Shown piece after piece: positions 37,433 to 48,603 of a stretch of 64,000 bases of DNA. Origin of the DNA: Lepraria neglecta (taxonomy: Eukaryota; Ascomycota; Lecanoromycetes; Lecanorales; Stereocaulaceae); the NCBI GenBank assembly GCA_033220425.1, contig CM065650.1:4464001-4528000 (forward strand), written 5' to 3'. A program made the translations under genes and the position numbers. The notes below the pieces were generated by a model that ran no database searches, was not told the DNA's origin, and was given only the letters and a program-made list of their open reading frames with translations. Numbering within the stretch: the first letter of the stretch is position 1; every line of letters begins with the position of its first letter.

Positions 37433-39654
37433 ATGGCGACTGCGAAGACTGCGATTAAAGAGTCCCTTCTGGGAACAACAGTCGAGCCGGAGCTCTCAAC
37501 CCAAACCAAAGCCACATTCGACCGCAACGCAAGGCAAGATGAGGCGACTGGAGAAAAGTATATGACGGAGGAAGCCTTCGTGAACGCAATCGCTCCTGAC
37601 AGCGAGGACTACGTATGATTCCGAACTCCCAATTCCAGCGCCTCTCCATTGAATTGGAGAATTGAGAGCTGACTTCTTTCCCTACCACAGCATAAGATAA
37701 AAAGGGAGCAATATGCGATACTGTTCCAAATCGCTGATCGACGGAAAAACGGACGTATCACCCTACAAGATTGGGGTACTTTCGAAAACCTTCTAAGCAA
37801 ACCAGACGCCGAATATGAGATTGCGTTCCGTCTCTTTGACGAGAATGGCACGGGCACGATCAAGTACGATGACTTCCAAAGATTATACAACCAGAATAAG
37901 GGAACAGACACCATACCGTTCGACTGGAATTGCGAGTGGGCATCCTTATACGTTGGATCAAGAAGACATCGTCATGACATTACATACCCTCAATTCTCGC
38001 AAATGCTACGTGGACTACAAGGTGAGAGGATACGGCAGGCATTCCACATCTTCGACACAGACAAAGATGGCTACATAGAGCCTGAAGACTTCCAACGCAT
38101 CATTATGGAGACGGCGAAGCATAAGCTGTCCGATCATCTGCTCGAGAACCTGCATACACTATGCAATATCTCAACGGGCAGCAAGATCTCATACGCGAAT
38201 GTACGAGCGTTCCAGAATGTGATTAGAGAAATGGACTTGGTGGACCTCATCATACGGAACGCCACACAAAAAAGCGAGGACGGTACTATTACGCGGACGG
38301 ATTTCCTCAATGAAGCAGCTCGGATAACAAGATTCTCTTTGTTCACTCCTATGGAAGCCGATATCCTATTTCACTTCGCCGGGCTTGATGCGCCATCCGG
38401 GCGATTGTCAATCACCGACTTTGCCAAAGTCCTTGACTCGTCATGGCAGAGCGCTTACGCTCTAGGAATTGGAGCAGCCGGTGCAGCCTCAGGTGCGGCT
38501 GATAAGGCCATCTCAAAGACGCGAAGTATTATCCACAATGTACTAGAATCGGCACATCATTTCGCCCTGGGAAGTATAGCTGGCGCTTTCGGCGCCTTCA
38601 TGGTATATCCCATAGATCTTGTGAAGACGAGAATGCAGAATCAGCGGGGTAACCGTGTTGGACAAATGATGTACAAGAACTCGATCGATTGCGCAAAAAA
38701 GGTCATTTCGAATGAGGGTCCCAAGGGTCTATACTCTGGTGTCTTGCCGCAACTTGTAGGAGTCGCGCCTGAGAAGGCTATAAAACTCACTGTGAACGAC
38801 TTGATCAGAGGTCACTTTTCGGACGAGACTGGGAAGATATGGTGGCCGCACGAAATTCTTGCTGGTGGTGCAGCAGGTGGTTGCCAAGTAGTAAGTGGAA
38901 CATGCTTCTTCAACAGGGCACGATGCTGACCCTTGGCTAGATGTTCACAAATCCTCTTGAGATCGTCAAGATCAGATTGCAGATACAAGGAGAAGTCGCG
39001 AAATCCGTCGAAGGCGTGGAACGGAGATCAGCCATGTGGATCGTCAAAAATCTGGGTTTGGTCGGCCTCTACAAGGGCGCAAGCGCCTGCCTTCTACGAG
39101 ATATACCCTTCTCCGCCATTTATTTCCCCAGTTACAACCATCTGAAACGAGACTTCTTCGGCGAAAGCCAGACCAAGAAACTTGGTATCGTTCAACTTTT
39201 AACAGCAGGTGCCATCGCAGGCATGCCTGCGGCGTATCTAACTACACCATGCGATGTTATCAAGACGCGATTGCAGGTCGAAGCGCGGAAAGGAGAAACG
39301 AAGTACACATCCCTAAGGCAATGTGCACGCACCGTCTACAAAGAGGAGGGTTTCAGGGCGTTCTTCAAAGGTGGACCTGCGCGTGTGCTAAGATCCTCTC
39401 CCCAATTTGGCTTTACGCTGGCTGGGTATGAAGTCCTGCAGAAAATGCTACCCATGCCTGGAAGCGAAAGGGAAGGTCCTTCAATAGGAGGACATGCCGA
39501 GCCTGCTGTTGGCCTTCAAGAGGCGAAAGCACCACTACCGTATCTGAGGAGTCGGAACGCATTGAAGATCATACTGGATCTTGACGAGAACTTTGGGAGG
39601 CCGAAGTTCCCTACGGGCAAGGGTTGGGTACCGCTGTCTGGGATGCGCAGTTGA
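37433..39654 (+). CDS. AGC1: mitochondrial aspartate/glutamate carrier with EF-hands
   Basis: It exchanges aspartate for glutamate across the inner mitochondrial membrane, part of the malate-aspartate shuttle. Exons 37433-37612, 37691-38890 and 38941-39654, with introns of 78 and 50 bases, give 697 residues. The N-terminal half is an EF-hand domain, with loops near 110-121 ([12 protein letters not shown]) and 182-193 ([12 protein letters not shown]), implying calcium regulation. The C-terminal half has three mitochondrial carrier repeats with signatures PIDLVKTR (about 367), NPLEIVKIR (about 464) and TPCDVIKTR (about 561). Length fits the animal citrin/aralar type with its long regulatory domain. 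Exon 2 is open from the acceptor although it has no Met until residue 165, so a plain ORF search finds only the later part. Confidence 0.95.
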
Positions 39655-39852
39655 GCTTGGAATTGATGCTTTTGATACGGGTGGGCGTTTGCTCCCCACT
39701 CATGCATGCATGGCGGGTGGAAGGTTCTGTCTACTGCATTGCATCAAAAAGTCACGACATAGAGGACATCTGCTGACTGAGCTTCACTTCCGTCTCCTGA
39801 GATTCTTTCTCTCGGGGGTCTGTACAATACATATAGACGATAGACGGACGGT

Positions 39853-40830
39853 CTAAGCCGCTTCGGCCTTTATAGACTCTATATTTCCCTCTAGGTCAGC
39901 ACCGACAGCGCGCTCCAGAATGCGGACAAACGCCTTTCTCCTCTGCTCCTCGCCCTTGCCCTCAACATCCTTAACCTCAAGCTTCCCCCAATGCTCCTCC
40001 ATCATCTCCCTCAACTTGCCCGCATCCCCGGGCAACCCCAACCTCTCGACCGCCTTAGCAGTCCTCTCATCAATAAACGGATACCACTCCTCCCACACCC
40101 CCTGAACGCGCCGCCCAAAAATATCCAACCCCGTCTTCCCCAATCCCTTGGTACTCGTCCCCAACATCTCTCTCTCCGTCTCAACACTCTTCTCGCACGC
40201 ATCCCTCAACCCAGACATCCCCAAATCGTCTTCATCCATCTCAGGGTCTTTGACAACCATACTGGCCATACCAACCAATTCCTCGGCGGTCTTCTGCCGA
40301 TGCTGCGTCCGCGCTGCATCTAGCGCTTTCCGAACGCCCTCGAAACCCGCTTCGTGGATTTTCTTCGACGTGGTGAATTCATAGGGCGGATTGAAGATCG
40401 TACGGATGGAGCGTAGGCCGAGCATATGTCCAATGGGACGAGAGAGGATTAGGGCGCAGACTAATTCCTCGAACGGAGTAAAAGTGGAGGTGCTGTATGT
40501 GCGTATATTACTGCCACGGTTCTTCAGGTCTTCGATCTCATCTTTTGGACGGCAGAGGTCCAGAGAGGAGGGGGAGAGGAGGTAGTTGAGTAGTTTTATC
40601 GGATCGACCGGGGTGGAGGGTATGCCGCGAGCGGAGCGACGAGCTTTCCTTGGCTCATCGGAGGAGGAGGGAGGACTTTTGCGCTTCTTAGATGCACCAT
40701 TGGCCTTTACATGCTTGCTTTCATTGCTTGGGGGAGCTTCCTTGGGCTCTTCCTTTGGCTGAGCGATTTGTTCAGACTTGGTGGGTTGTTCATGGCTCGA
40801 GCCATTGGTCTGCTTTTTCTTGGGAGGCAT
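39853..40830 (-). CDS. nuclear-looking helical protein, possibly HhH-GPD fold
   Basis: It is a single exon of 325 residues, convergent with the carrier gene. The first ~70 residues are Lys/Ser/Pro/Glu-rich (MPPKKKQ, KKRKSPPSSS), like a nuclear localisation region. The rest is predicted mainly helical: FEELVCALILSRPIGHMLGLR, TSKKIHEAGFEGVRKALDAA, TAEELVGMASMVV, LDIFGRRVQGVWEEWYPFID, ERLGLPGDAGKLREMMEEHW. The pattern of a wide helical core, then a GLDIF-type turn and a Trp-rich helix, reminds me of the helix-hairpin-helix DNA glycosylase fold, but the catalytic lysine/aspartate motif of active glycosylases is not clear. A DNA-associated role is a guess; the coding call is firm. Confidence 0.85.
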   Translation of the reverse strand: MPPKKKQTNGSSHEQPTKSEQIAQPKEEPKEAPPSNESKHVKANGASKKRKSPPSSSDEPRKARRSARGIPSTPVDPIKLLNYLLSPSSLDLCRPKDEIEDLKNRGSNIRTYSTSTFTPFEELVCALILSRPIGHMLGLRSIRTIFNPPYEFTTSKKIHEAGFEGVRKALDAARTQHRQKTAEELVGMASMVVKDPEMDEDDLGMSGLRDACEKSVETEREMLGTSTKGLGKTGLDIFGRRVQGVWEEWYPFIDERTAKAVERLGLPGDAGKLREMMEEHWGKLEVKDVEGKGEEQRRKAFVRILERAVGADLEGNIESIKAEAA

Positions 40831-41356
40831 TAGGGCTAAGAGTAGCGTTGGAGGAGTGAGGAAGGAAAGCCATTTTATTATATAAAGACTAGGGGAAGCA
40901 GCTATGAAGTGGTGAGGTCATGAACTGGCCAGGAACCGACGATCGAGCGAATCCTTGTCAGCCCTACAGAGCTGTCGCGTGGGATACGTGTTTCGAGATC
41001 CCTGCTCTTCCCAGCCTCGCGAGTAAGAAAAGAATCCGTTCGCCTGAATTTTACTCAACAGCCAACAGCTTCCCAACCACCAGCTTTCTGAAGAAACTTC
41101 CAGCTGCGAATTTATAGAGCTCAACAATTTCTACAATTTATATTGCGACTTTGAGTCTTGAAAATCAATACCTGAGGTGTTGTTGCGGTGCGCAGAAAAT
41201 CTGGGCTAGTGCGAAAAAACGGATCCTTTTGTCACCCGCGTGCTAGCCTACTTCGCAACCTAGGATGGCTTCAATTTTTCTACACACCAAATTGACAGCA
41301 CGAGTTCAATTAAAAGAATCCCTTTTTCATTGACCACCCCGGGAATCCCATCTGAT
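40831..41356. promoter_or_regulatory. divergent promoter region
   Basis: It lies between two outward-facing starts (the HhH-like gene on minus and Bub2 on plus) and must hold both promoters. No specific element was recognised. Confidence 0.4.
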
Positions 41357-42784
41357 ATGGCGAGCTCTCCACACAAAAACTCTCAGCACTTCCCTCCCAC
41401 CTCAACCCTCCAACCAGCCTCTCCTCGAACAGCTGGACGACTCCGCAAACTCCAATCGCAACCCTCCCTCATCTCCCAGCAACGGCGGCAGCAATTGCGC
41501 AATGAGAGCGCAACGCAGAATGCACCTTCGATGCCTCCAATCCCTTTGCCAATGAAGCACACCCGTACACGTTCCAACAGCGATGCGGTCGTACCTAACT
41601 TTTCAAAAGATGGACGTTCTCCACAGAGAGGGTTGACTTCTAGGAGGACGGAGAATCCGAAGGATGAATTGAAGTCGTTGATACGCCGTGGACCGAGAGG
41701 GGACTTGCCAGATGCGCTGCAAAGTTTACGACATTGGATATTGGTTGATGGGCTGGAGGCTGATACAGATGGCATGGTAGGGCTCTGCTAGACCTTTACT
41801 AGAGTATTGTCCTGTTCTAATCCGAGATTCGCAGTCCGACCTCCGCATCTACGTCTGGCTAATCCTCCTCAACTCCCCACCCCTCTCAACAGACATCTAC
41901 CTCGACCTCATCCGCCGCGGCCCATCGCCCGCCTACGCTAAAATACGAAATGACACCCACCGTACGTTAATGACGAACGTCCTCTTCAAACGCCGCGTCA
42001 GAGAAAATTCCATCATTCGCCTGTTGAACGCAATTGCATGGAGGTTACATGATGCGAAGTCTGATCGAATGACAGACTCGGGACGGATCACCAATTCTGC
42101 TACTGAGATGGGCAGTCCTGAATTACAGCACGCCGAGCCTGTTATAAAGCATGCAGAAGGTGCTTCGACTGTGACGAATGATGGGTCTGAGGCTGGGGGG
42201 TCTGAACCGGGGATTTATGTTCAAGGCATGAATGTTCTATGCGCCCCGTTTCTATATGCAGCCAGGACGGAGCCTCAAGCTTTCATTGCATTCCACCACT
42301 TCATCACGCGGGAGTGTCCAGGCTACATCCGCGGTGCGATGGACGGTGTCCACAAAGGCGTTGCCCTGGTGGAAACTTGCCTGGCAATCGCAGATCAGAA
42401 ACTCTCGGCCTACTTGCTATCGAAGGGAGTGAAGGCCCAAATCTACGCTTTCGCGTCGGTCCTTACAATGTCTGCGTGCACGCCTCCACTGCCAGAAGTC
42501 CTTCAGCTTTGGGATTTTCTGTTCGCTTATGGCTCGCATTTGAATATTTTGTGTATCTGTGCTCAGTTGATAATGATGAGGGAAGATCTTTTGGCGGAGA
42601 CAAGGTATGTTTAAACATCTTTCATGATGGGCTGGACTAGATATTGATGATGTGCTGCAGTCCTGGCAAGCTCCTGAGGTCGTTTCCACCATTGCAGGCT
42701 AAGAAGATTATCGAGTTGACAGTCAGTATGGTTCGCAAGATTCCGGCCGACCTCTATGAAGAGCTTGTACACCATGCGGAATGA
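41357..42784 (+). CDS. BUB2: Bub2-type TBC GTPase-activating protein
   Basis: With Bfa1/Byr4, Bub2 (Cdc16 in fission yeast) forms a GAP for the Tem1/Spg1 GTPase at spindle pole bodies, restraining mitotic exit and septation. Exons 41357-41776, 41835-42604 and 42661-42784 give 437 residues; introns are 58 and 56 bases. The first ~110 residues are a Ser/Pro/Arg-rich extension. The TBC domain follows: IRNDTHRT carries the catalytic arginine finger (about R183) and YVQGMN the glutamine finger (about Q270). The later blocks ITRECPGYIRGAMDGVHKG, PPLPEVLQLWDFLFAYG and HLNILCICAQ match the Bub2 subfamily as I know it. The start is the ATG at 41357; the frame upstream lacks a better one. Confidence 0.94.
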
Positions 42785-43309
42785 AAAGATATACTACGCA
42801 TGAATATCTTTCATATCCAAGGGCCTTTTTACTATTTCAGACAGAAAGATTTACAGCAAGACGCAAGCTCGTGAATGCTCTCCCAGCGCCTGAAACTGTC
42901 ATCCTTCCAACGAAAGAGCATTCCAAAGAAACGCGCCAACACTTCGTTCGCTTGCCTTGATTTCAATACATGGGCGCAAATCGAACGAGGCCAAGACACG
43001 GATCTTTTGGGTAATTGACGTGACGACGTAGAGGTCTAAGTGCTAGTATGAAGCAGTTGGTTATGGGAAAATGAAACATGAATTTATGAAGTCCCCGGAC
43101 AAAGAAATGACGGTTACGAGAGACCAAATCGTTATGAGGATCTCGGTCCAGCGCAAATAGAGATAGATGCACATCACGTAAGGATTAGGGAACAATGTGC
43201 AACGATTCTACAACCATTTGGGTCTCTAATTGGCTGTTTCACCATGCAAATACTCGGTAGGGTTTGCGTCTTGCATCTCTCTCAATGATACCCCCTCCCA
43301 CTATCCATC
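42785..43309. other. intergenic, convergent gene ends
   Basis: It lies between the Bub2 stop and the end of the broken membrane-protein gene. No coding content was seen. Confidence 0.5.
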
Positions 43310-44280
43310 TCATTCCTCATCTCCTGCTCCCCCTCCCAACTCCTCAGCTCTCGAGCCCCATCCCTGCCCCGGCACATACCCCAGCTGCCCGTACGTTTGA
43401 GCAGTACCCGATGAACCAGTCCAATGCGGATTTAATGGCTGATCAGTCGGAGAAACGGAAAGCGGACTGTATGCTCGCATTTGCCCTTCTGAGTAGACGC
43501 CTGATGAGCCTTGGTAAAGAGGTGATACGGGCTGCGGTGAGACTTTGACGAAATATTCTTGTGAGCCTAGAGGGTTCATGTTCTGTTGCGAATTTCGTCT
43601 CCAGCGCCGGAGTAGGAGGAGGAATAGTAATTTACAGAGGAGGAGTAATAAAGCGCCAACTGCCGCACCGATGCCGATTCCTGCTTTTGCGCCTGAGGCC
43701 GTTGCGGTGGGATTGGACGGGGAGGCTGTATGCGAAAATTTGTTGGAGGGAGAAAGATATGGTTTGGTTCTGGGCCTGTGGTGGGTGTACTGCCGGCGGA
43801 GGAGAGGTAAGCTAGAGCTACTGCGGAGAGAGTACTTGGGGAGAGGGGGATAGTGGTGGTGGCGGCGCTGTAGCAGGGGATTTGGCCGAGGATTTGGGAG
43901 GAGTAGAGACCGTAGCCTCTGTTGAGAGATTTTGTTAGTACTTACTCGTATTAGGCGAGGGTGGTGTCTGCTTACCGCGGGCAACAAATCGAAGAAATGG
44001 TGCCATTATCGCTTGGACACTGGGTTAAAGTCGCTGATGCTAGGTCCTTGAGGACTTCTGAAGAGCCTGAATCCTGTGCTTGAGCCAATACATCGGGACA
44101 TCACTGGGACACCTCGTCTGAGCACCCGATCAAGGGGACCTCGAGCAGGCCGCCGCCTAGGAAGGAGAGAATGGCTGGATAGGCTATTCTGCACGTTCCT
44201 GTGAACAAAGCCTGGCCTATGAACGACACTGCTGGGAATGTGTCCGGCATTGAAGTTTCCACTGGTGGGCCTAGTGCAGA
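43310..44280 (-). pseudogene. single-pass membrane protein gene, probably broken
   Basis: On the minus strand a coherent coding stretch runs from an acceptor at 44281-44282. It reads MPDTFPAVSF, AYPAILSFLGGG, EVPLIGCSDEVSQ, then a TGA at 44101-44103, then CPDVLAQAQDSGSS, LASATLTQCPSDNGTISSIC, a 57-base intron (43919-43975), and GYGLYSSQILGQIPCYS. The membrane segment (GIGIGAAVGALLLLLCKLLF, then basic residues) and a Pro/Ser/Tyr-rich cytoplasmic tail at 43310-43740 are in another frame. This cysteine-spaced extracellular part with a single span and disordered tail is a common fungal surface-protein layout. No signal-peptide exon was found upstream. One in-frame stop, one frame change without good splice sites and a missing start point to a pseudogene, though unusual splicing or sequence error is possible. 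Confidence 0.6.
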
Positions 44281-44928
44281 CTGGGGAGTCTAGACCGATC
44301 CCCTCAGGCTTCCAACCCGTGAAATGATAACTGTGCAGGCCACATGACAAAGCGAAGAATCAGGTCAATTGAGATCGTGAAACGAAAAGAGATCCTCTCA
44401 CAGAATGGAGAGTTGCGACTTTACTCAACCAACTTCATGAACAAGGATGTTGCAGCGTAAGCTCTGATTTGGGAGTTGGGCAGGGTATTTCCATGATCCA
44501 CATTGCTAGTTTGCGGTAGACATAGAACAAAATGTGATGTTCAATACCCTGCCCTGCGGATATTGAAGCTCTCTAGGGACAAAAATGACGCTATCCTAAT
44601 AGGATATGGTAAGTCTTAATGTGCGCATACCAGGTTTACTTTCGTCTCATGGTTTGAAATCCTCGGACCAATTCTAAGCCACCAGTCGGACCGGAAGAAG
44701 TCCTATCAACCAGTCTGGTACTTGGGGAACACTTTACCCATAGTGGGGAAAATGCGGCCCCAGAGCTGGCCCGTGCATTGATACTGGGTTCTGAATAACC
44801 CTTTCACTATGTACCTACAGCCTGTCTCGCCCACTGCGTTTCCCATATCCAGTATCTTCCTTTCAATCCTGTGATATGCCATTGACTACGTGATATCACC
44901 TCACGCACCTTCTCATCCACCTAACACA
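44281..44928. other. intergenic, SDR promoter side
   Basis: It contains the promoter of the SDR gene and any lost 5' exon of the broken membrane-protein gene. No signal-peptide-coding exon could be found by eye. Confidence 0.45.
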
Positions 44929-45799
44929 ATGACATCCCTCGAAGGAAAAGTCATAGCCATCACAGGCGCCGCCTCAGGCATCGGCCTAGCAACAGCCCAC
45001 CTCCTCGCCTCCCGCGGAGCCTCCGTATCCCTCGCAGACGTCCAGGCCGACCCCCTCTCCGCCGTCGTCTCCTCAATCCAAAAATCCACCCCCAAAGCCC
45101 GTGTCTACCACAAAGTCGTCAACGTAGCCAAACCCGAGGAAGTAGCCTCCTGGCTCGACGAAACAGTGAAGCAACTAGACGGTCTACATGGCGCAGCGAA
45201 TCTTGCCGGCGTGCTTGGTGCTGCGGGGTTGAAGAAGATATCGGAGATGGAAGATAAGGAGTGGGATTTCGTGATGGATGTGAATTTGCGGGGCGTGTTC
45301 AATTGCATCAGGGCTGAATTGCAGAGAATGGGCGAGGGCAGTAGTATTGTTAGTGCTGCATCGGTTGCTGGGTTGAAGGGGTATGCGAAGGGTGCTGCAT
45401 ATTCCACCAGCAAGGTCCGTGATGCTCTTGTCTCGGCTCTGAGTCTCGCTAATTTGCGCTCTAGCATGGTGTCGTTGGCCTGACTAAGTGCGCGGCCTCG
45501 GAGGAAGGTTATAGGAATATCAGGGTCAACTGCATTGCTCCGTAAGCCGCTCATACGCCGTCGGCATCTTTCGAAGTCAAGCTGCAGTGGCTAACGTGGC
45601 ATACTGCAGAGGCCCCATCGACACGCCTATGATAAACAAGGCAGCTTCGGCGACCCCGTCTATCGATGGTATAAAGCTCGCTATAAATCGGAGAGGCCGG
45701 CCGGAAGAAGTAGCAAAGCTGATTGCTTTCCTTCTGAGCGACGAAAGCACTTACACTACGGGCTCGTGCTACACGATTGATGGAGGACATATGGCCTGA
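44929..45799 (+). CDS. short-chain dehydrogenase/reductase (classical SDR)
   Basis: This is an NAD(P)-dependent oxidoreductase of unknown substrate. Exons 44929-45414, 45465-45541 and 45610-45799, with introns of 50 and 68 bases, give 250 residues, the usual classical SDR length. Present are the cofactor motif TGAASGIG (about 13-20), an Asp after the second strand (SLADVQ, suggesting NAD preference), the NLAG motif, the catalytic Ser in SIVSAASVAG, YSTSK with Tyr158 and Lys162 at the end of exon 1, and a PGPIDTPM segment after the substrate loop. It ends with TGSCYTIDGGHMA, typical of the family. It is convergent with the cystinosin-like gene, with 146 bases between stops. There is no secondary-metabolite neighbour, so a general metabolic or detoxifying role is as likely as any. 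Confidence 0.93.
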
Positions 45800-45945
45800 T
45801 ACGGTTTTTATATAGACGCTATGCTAGTAACAATGGGTATCTTCTACTGTCAAAAACGCCGCCCCCTGCCCATCGTCCGAAATAGGCCTTTCCCCTCCTA
45901 TTTTCTATATCATGCACATGAAACAATAAATGCGAAGCAAGAACC

Positions 45946-47046
45946 TCATTTTGAATCAGCCTCCTCATCATTCCCAAGCAATCCTCTGCTCTCCCCACTG
46001 TCCTCGTTCTCACTTTCTTTCCCCTTACCTCGGTACAAGATATAATGTTGCACCATGAAAATAATGTCAAAGAAGATCGAAACTTGGCCCAACCCGAGCT
46101 TGATCGGGTTCCCAGTGATGCCGGACCAATCGCTCTGAAGACTCGAATCAATCACAAGCTGAGCAATAGATAAAATACCACCGAGAACGTCCAGGAGGAT
46201 TTGATAAATGCTCCAGCCGACTGTTGATTTCCGTACATAATTTTTCCACGCTTGCGGCACGTATTTCACAACCGTGACGACCAATTTGACGTATCCGACT
46301 GTATTGATCTGGTACTGTGTCAGTCATACTTCCTCCTGACCCAAATCACGACACCTACCACGTCAATCCAAGCCCAACCGGTCGAATCTCTTCCCCCATC
46401 CCTCCCTTTCAGAAGCACAAGCAGCACGAACGAAGCTATCGTAACAATGGCACCGGTCACAAGACCCCATACTCCACACCCAACAAGTTTGAAGAAGGAC
46501 ACTCTCTTCTCAAATCCCCATAACCGGGTCCAAAATTGACTCAATGTAATCACACTCAAGAACAGTGCGTGTATCGCGAAGGCTACATCATTCCCCGTCA
46601 CGGTATTGGGAACGCCGTTATGGCGGTCGCGGTATTGGGAGCGTATGAGAGAGGATGTGTATTGGAGGGTCGTCGAGATGGAGTAGCAGGCGAAGCCCAG
46701 GACATTGAAAATTGGGAAGGCAGGGGTCGTGCCGATTGCAGACTTGCGGCGGAAGTTCATCCATATTTGGGGGTAGAAAGAAGCAGACCAGGATAGTGTG
46801 CTGTGGAGGCACCTTGTTAGGCTTCGTAGGGGAAGTTCTTTTCGAATTGGGAATAGGGAGGGGAGGGGGACTTGGAGGAGGGTGGACGGGGGAGAGGTAC
46901 TATATCCAGCCTAGGAATCTAAAGGATGTTATATCAGTATAAAACTTTGTAAGAAGTAGAGAGGTGAAATACTGGGACAGAGCTTTGAGCAACGACATTG
47001 TTCCTGGAGTCCGTATGTTTGTGATCACAAGCTCTTCGGCCGCCAT
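45946..47046 (-). CDS. cystinosin-like PQ-loop transporter
   Basis: Cystinosins export cystine from lysosomes/vacuoles with protons. Four exons (46973-47046, 46901-46918, 46359-46800, 45946-46314) with introns of 54, 100 and 44 bases give 300 residues. The second exon is only 18 bases and codes for FLGWIY. The two PQ loops are visible: WSASFYPQIWMNFRRKS near the N-terminus and VKYVPQAWKNYVRKSTVGWS later. Seven hydrophobic spans fit, followed by an acidic cytoplasmic tail (SENEDSGESRGLLGNDEE). The start at 47046 gives MAAEELVITN; the next in-frame ATG (46998, MSLLKALSQ) is closer to family N-termini and may be the true start. Confidence 0.88.
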
Positions 47047-47504
47047 GGTGAGATAATGTGCAATTGAGCTGCTAGTAAGTATGTATGTTCATTGAGTAAT
47101 TAGACTAGCTATGAATGTTTCATGTCGCATGCTGTTTACAGGAAGAAAACAGTTTGCGGTATTTCAGCAGCACTTTTTGTATGCCTGATACGGGATTTTC
47201 CTGTATGTTCATGATAGTAGTGTTGGTGGTAAAGATTGTTGATTGTTCTATGGAGTGGGAGCGTCTATATGAAAGCTCATAGGGCTGAATGCTGACTAGG
47301 CTGAAGTCTGCGGTGTTGACTAAATCTAGCCCTGTATCAATGCCCAAATATTTGCTATCGTACAGGACTACAACACTTCTCTAGTGCTAATGATAGAGCA
47401 AAACAAACCCCTCAAGCAATTCCTGTATCTATAATTCATACTTGGTAAACGACCCCAATAAAATGCTTTAGCTGGCGTCTTCTTCCTTCAACTTGTCTCT
47501 ACGG
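47047..47504. other. intergenic, nothing seen
   Basis: It probably contains the promoter of the cystinosin-like gene. No other content was recognised. Confidence 0.45.
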
Positions 47505-48030
47505 TTATAATCCGTAGCTAGTTAAAAGAAGTGAAAGATTTGTAGCTTAATAGGTGTTAGCTTTATAGAAACACAATCAAATTAGATACATACCAGTCAT
47601 ATTAGCAAGTGCATTTCTATTGCGTGGAAATCCCGGAGGTAGTTGGTTTTGAGCGTTTCGAAGGGTTTCAAAGTTTTGCATGGGGCTGGTAATATGGGAA
47701 TTAAGAAGCCGAGCCATTTGATTCTGCGATCTGCAAATATAAATTTAGTCAATAAGCGTAAAAATACTTAAATGAATCTTACTCTGCGGTTTACTGAAGC
47801 TATAGGCTATTGAATTGTCCTTGGAGGCCGTCAAATCGTGTTTCGAGACCATCAATCCTTGCCTTGAAGCTATTAGTATCCAATGAAATTATTTCGTGAG
47901 AGTTTATACTGACTCCTAGCCCATCAAACCGTGTATCCATCCGAGCTTGCATCGTAGCGATAGCTGTATCCATCCGAGTTTGCATCGTAGCGATAGCTGT
48001 ATCCATCCGAGCTTGCATCGTAGTGATAGC
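47505..48030 (-). pseudogene. broken member of a dispersed coiled-coil gene family
   Basis: Minus-strand pieces line up as one gene. An 11-residue repeat (MQARMDTAIAT) leads to a coiled coil (LETRFDGLQGQFNSL), then an exon at 47594-47730 with MARLLNSHITSPMQNFETL and QNQLPPGFPRNRNALANM, then a last exon at 47505-47545 ending in a stop. Splice signals (gtaaga..gcag, gtatgt..taag) keep phase. Two in-frame stops interrupt the end of the first exon; each would be undone by T to C, so both fit C-to-T change, as seen with repeat-induced point mutation. Upstream, sequence similarity ends abruptly near 48030, so the 5' end is truncated. I recall coiled-coil proteins of this layout occurring many times in dothideomycete genomes; the function is unknown. 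Confidence 0.6.
47935..48030. repeat. 33-bp tandem repeat, about 3 copies
   Basis: The 33-bp unit encodes MQARMDTAIAT on the minus strand. Copies differ at only a few bases. The same unit reappears on the plus strand at 59281-59350. Confidence 0.9.
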
Positions 48031-48603
48031 GCCATAACAGGTGCCCCAGCGCTAGAAAACTCCCATGCCTAGGCGGCATAGACCTGGAGTGTAGATAGGC
48101 TATATACAGGCTATGTATAAGATGCGGGTGGGCGGGAAAGAACTGCTATGGCTCTGAAAGAGATGAATTCGACTGAAGAGCCAACTGCTGGTGGGATGCT
48201 CATACAAATAGTGCTCTCAGGAAGCACGGATCTCTCGCTATGGCCCATGGTCATGGCGCATGGCTGAAACAGCACCTGATCATGAGACACACTAACCCAC
48301 AGTCCCGCTGTAGCGAGGAGTAAGAGAATTAAATTACCCTAGACAACGGTCGGATCGGCAAAAGGTAGACTCCGAAACACCGGCAACTAAAGAACAGACT
48401 TCATGCAAGGTAATCGATAAGGGTCTTGGCTCTAGTCGCGGCGCTAGCTCAGGCACCAACTTTAGGTACAGGAAGGAGCAGCCCCGCTGAAAGCAAACCG
48501 GTTGAGCCCCAAGGCCACGCCATCCTGCTTTCTTTAAGTAGCATCTACAAGTCGGCTCCTGCCCTTCGAATTTCTCTTCGTCCACACACCAGTATCTATC
48601 AAA
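48031..48603. other. intergenic, Sec9 promoter
   Basis: It lies between the truncated repeat-family copy and the Sec9 start. Nothing coding was seen; it should hold the Sec9 promoter and leader. Confidence 0.45.
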
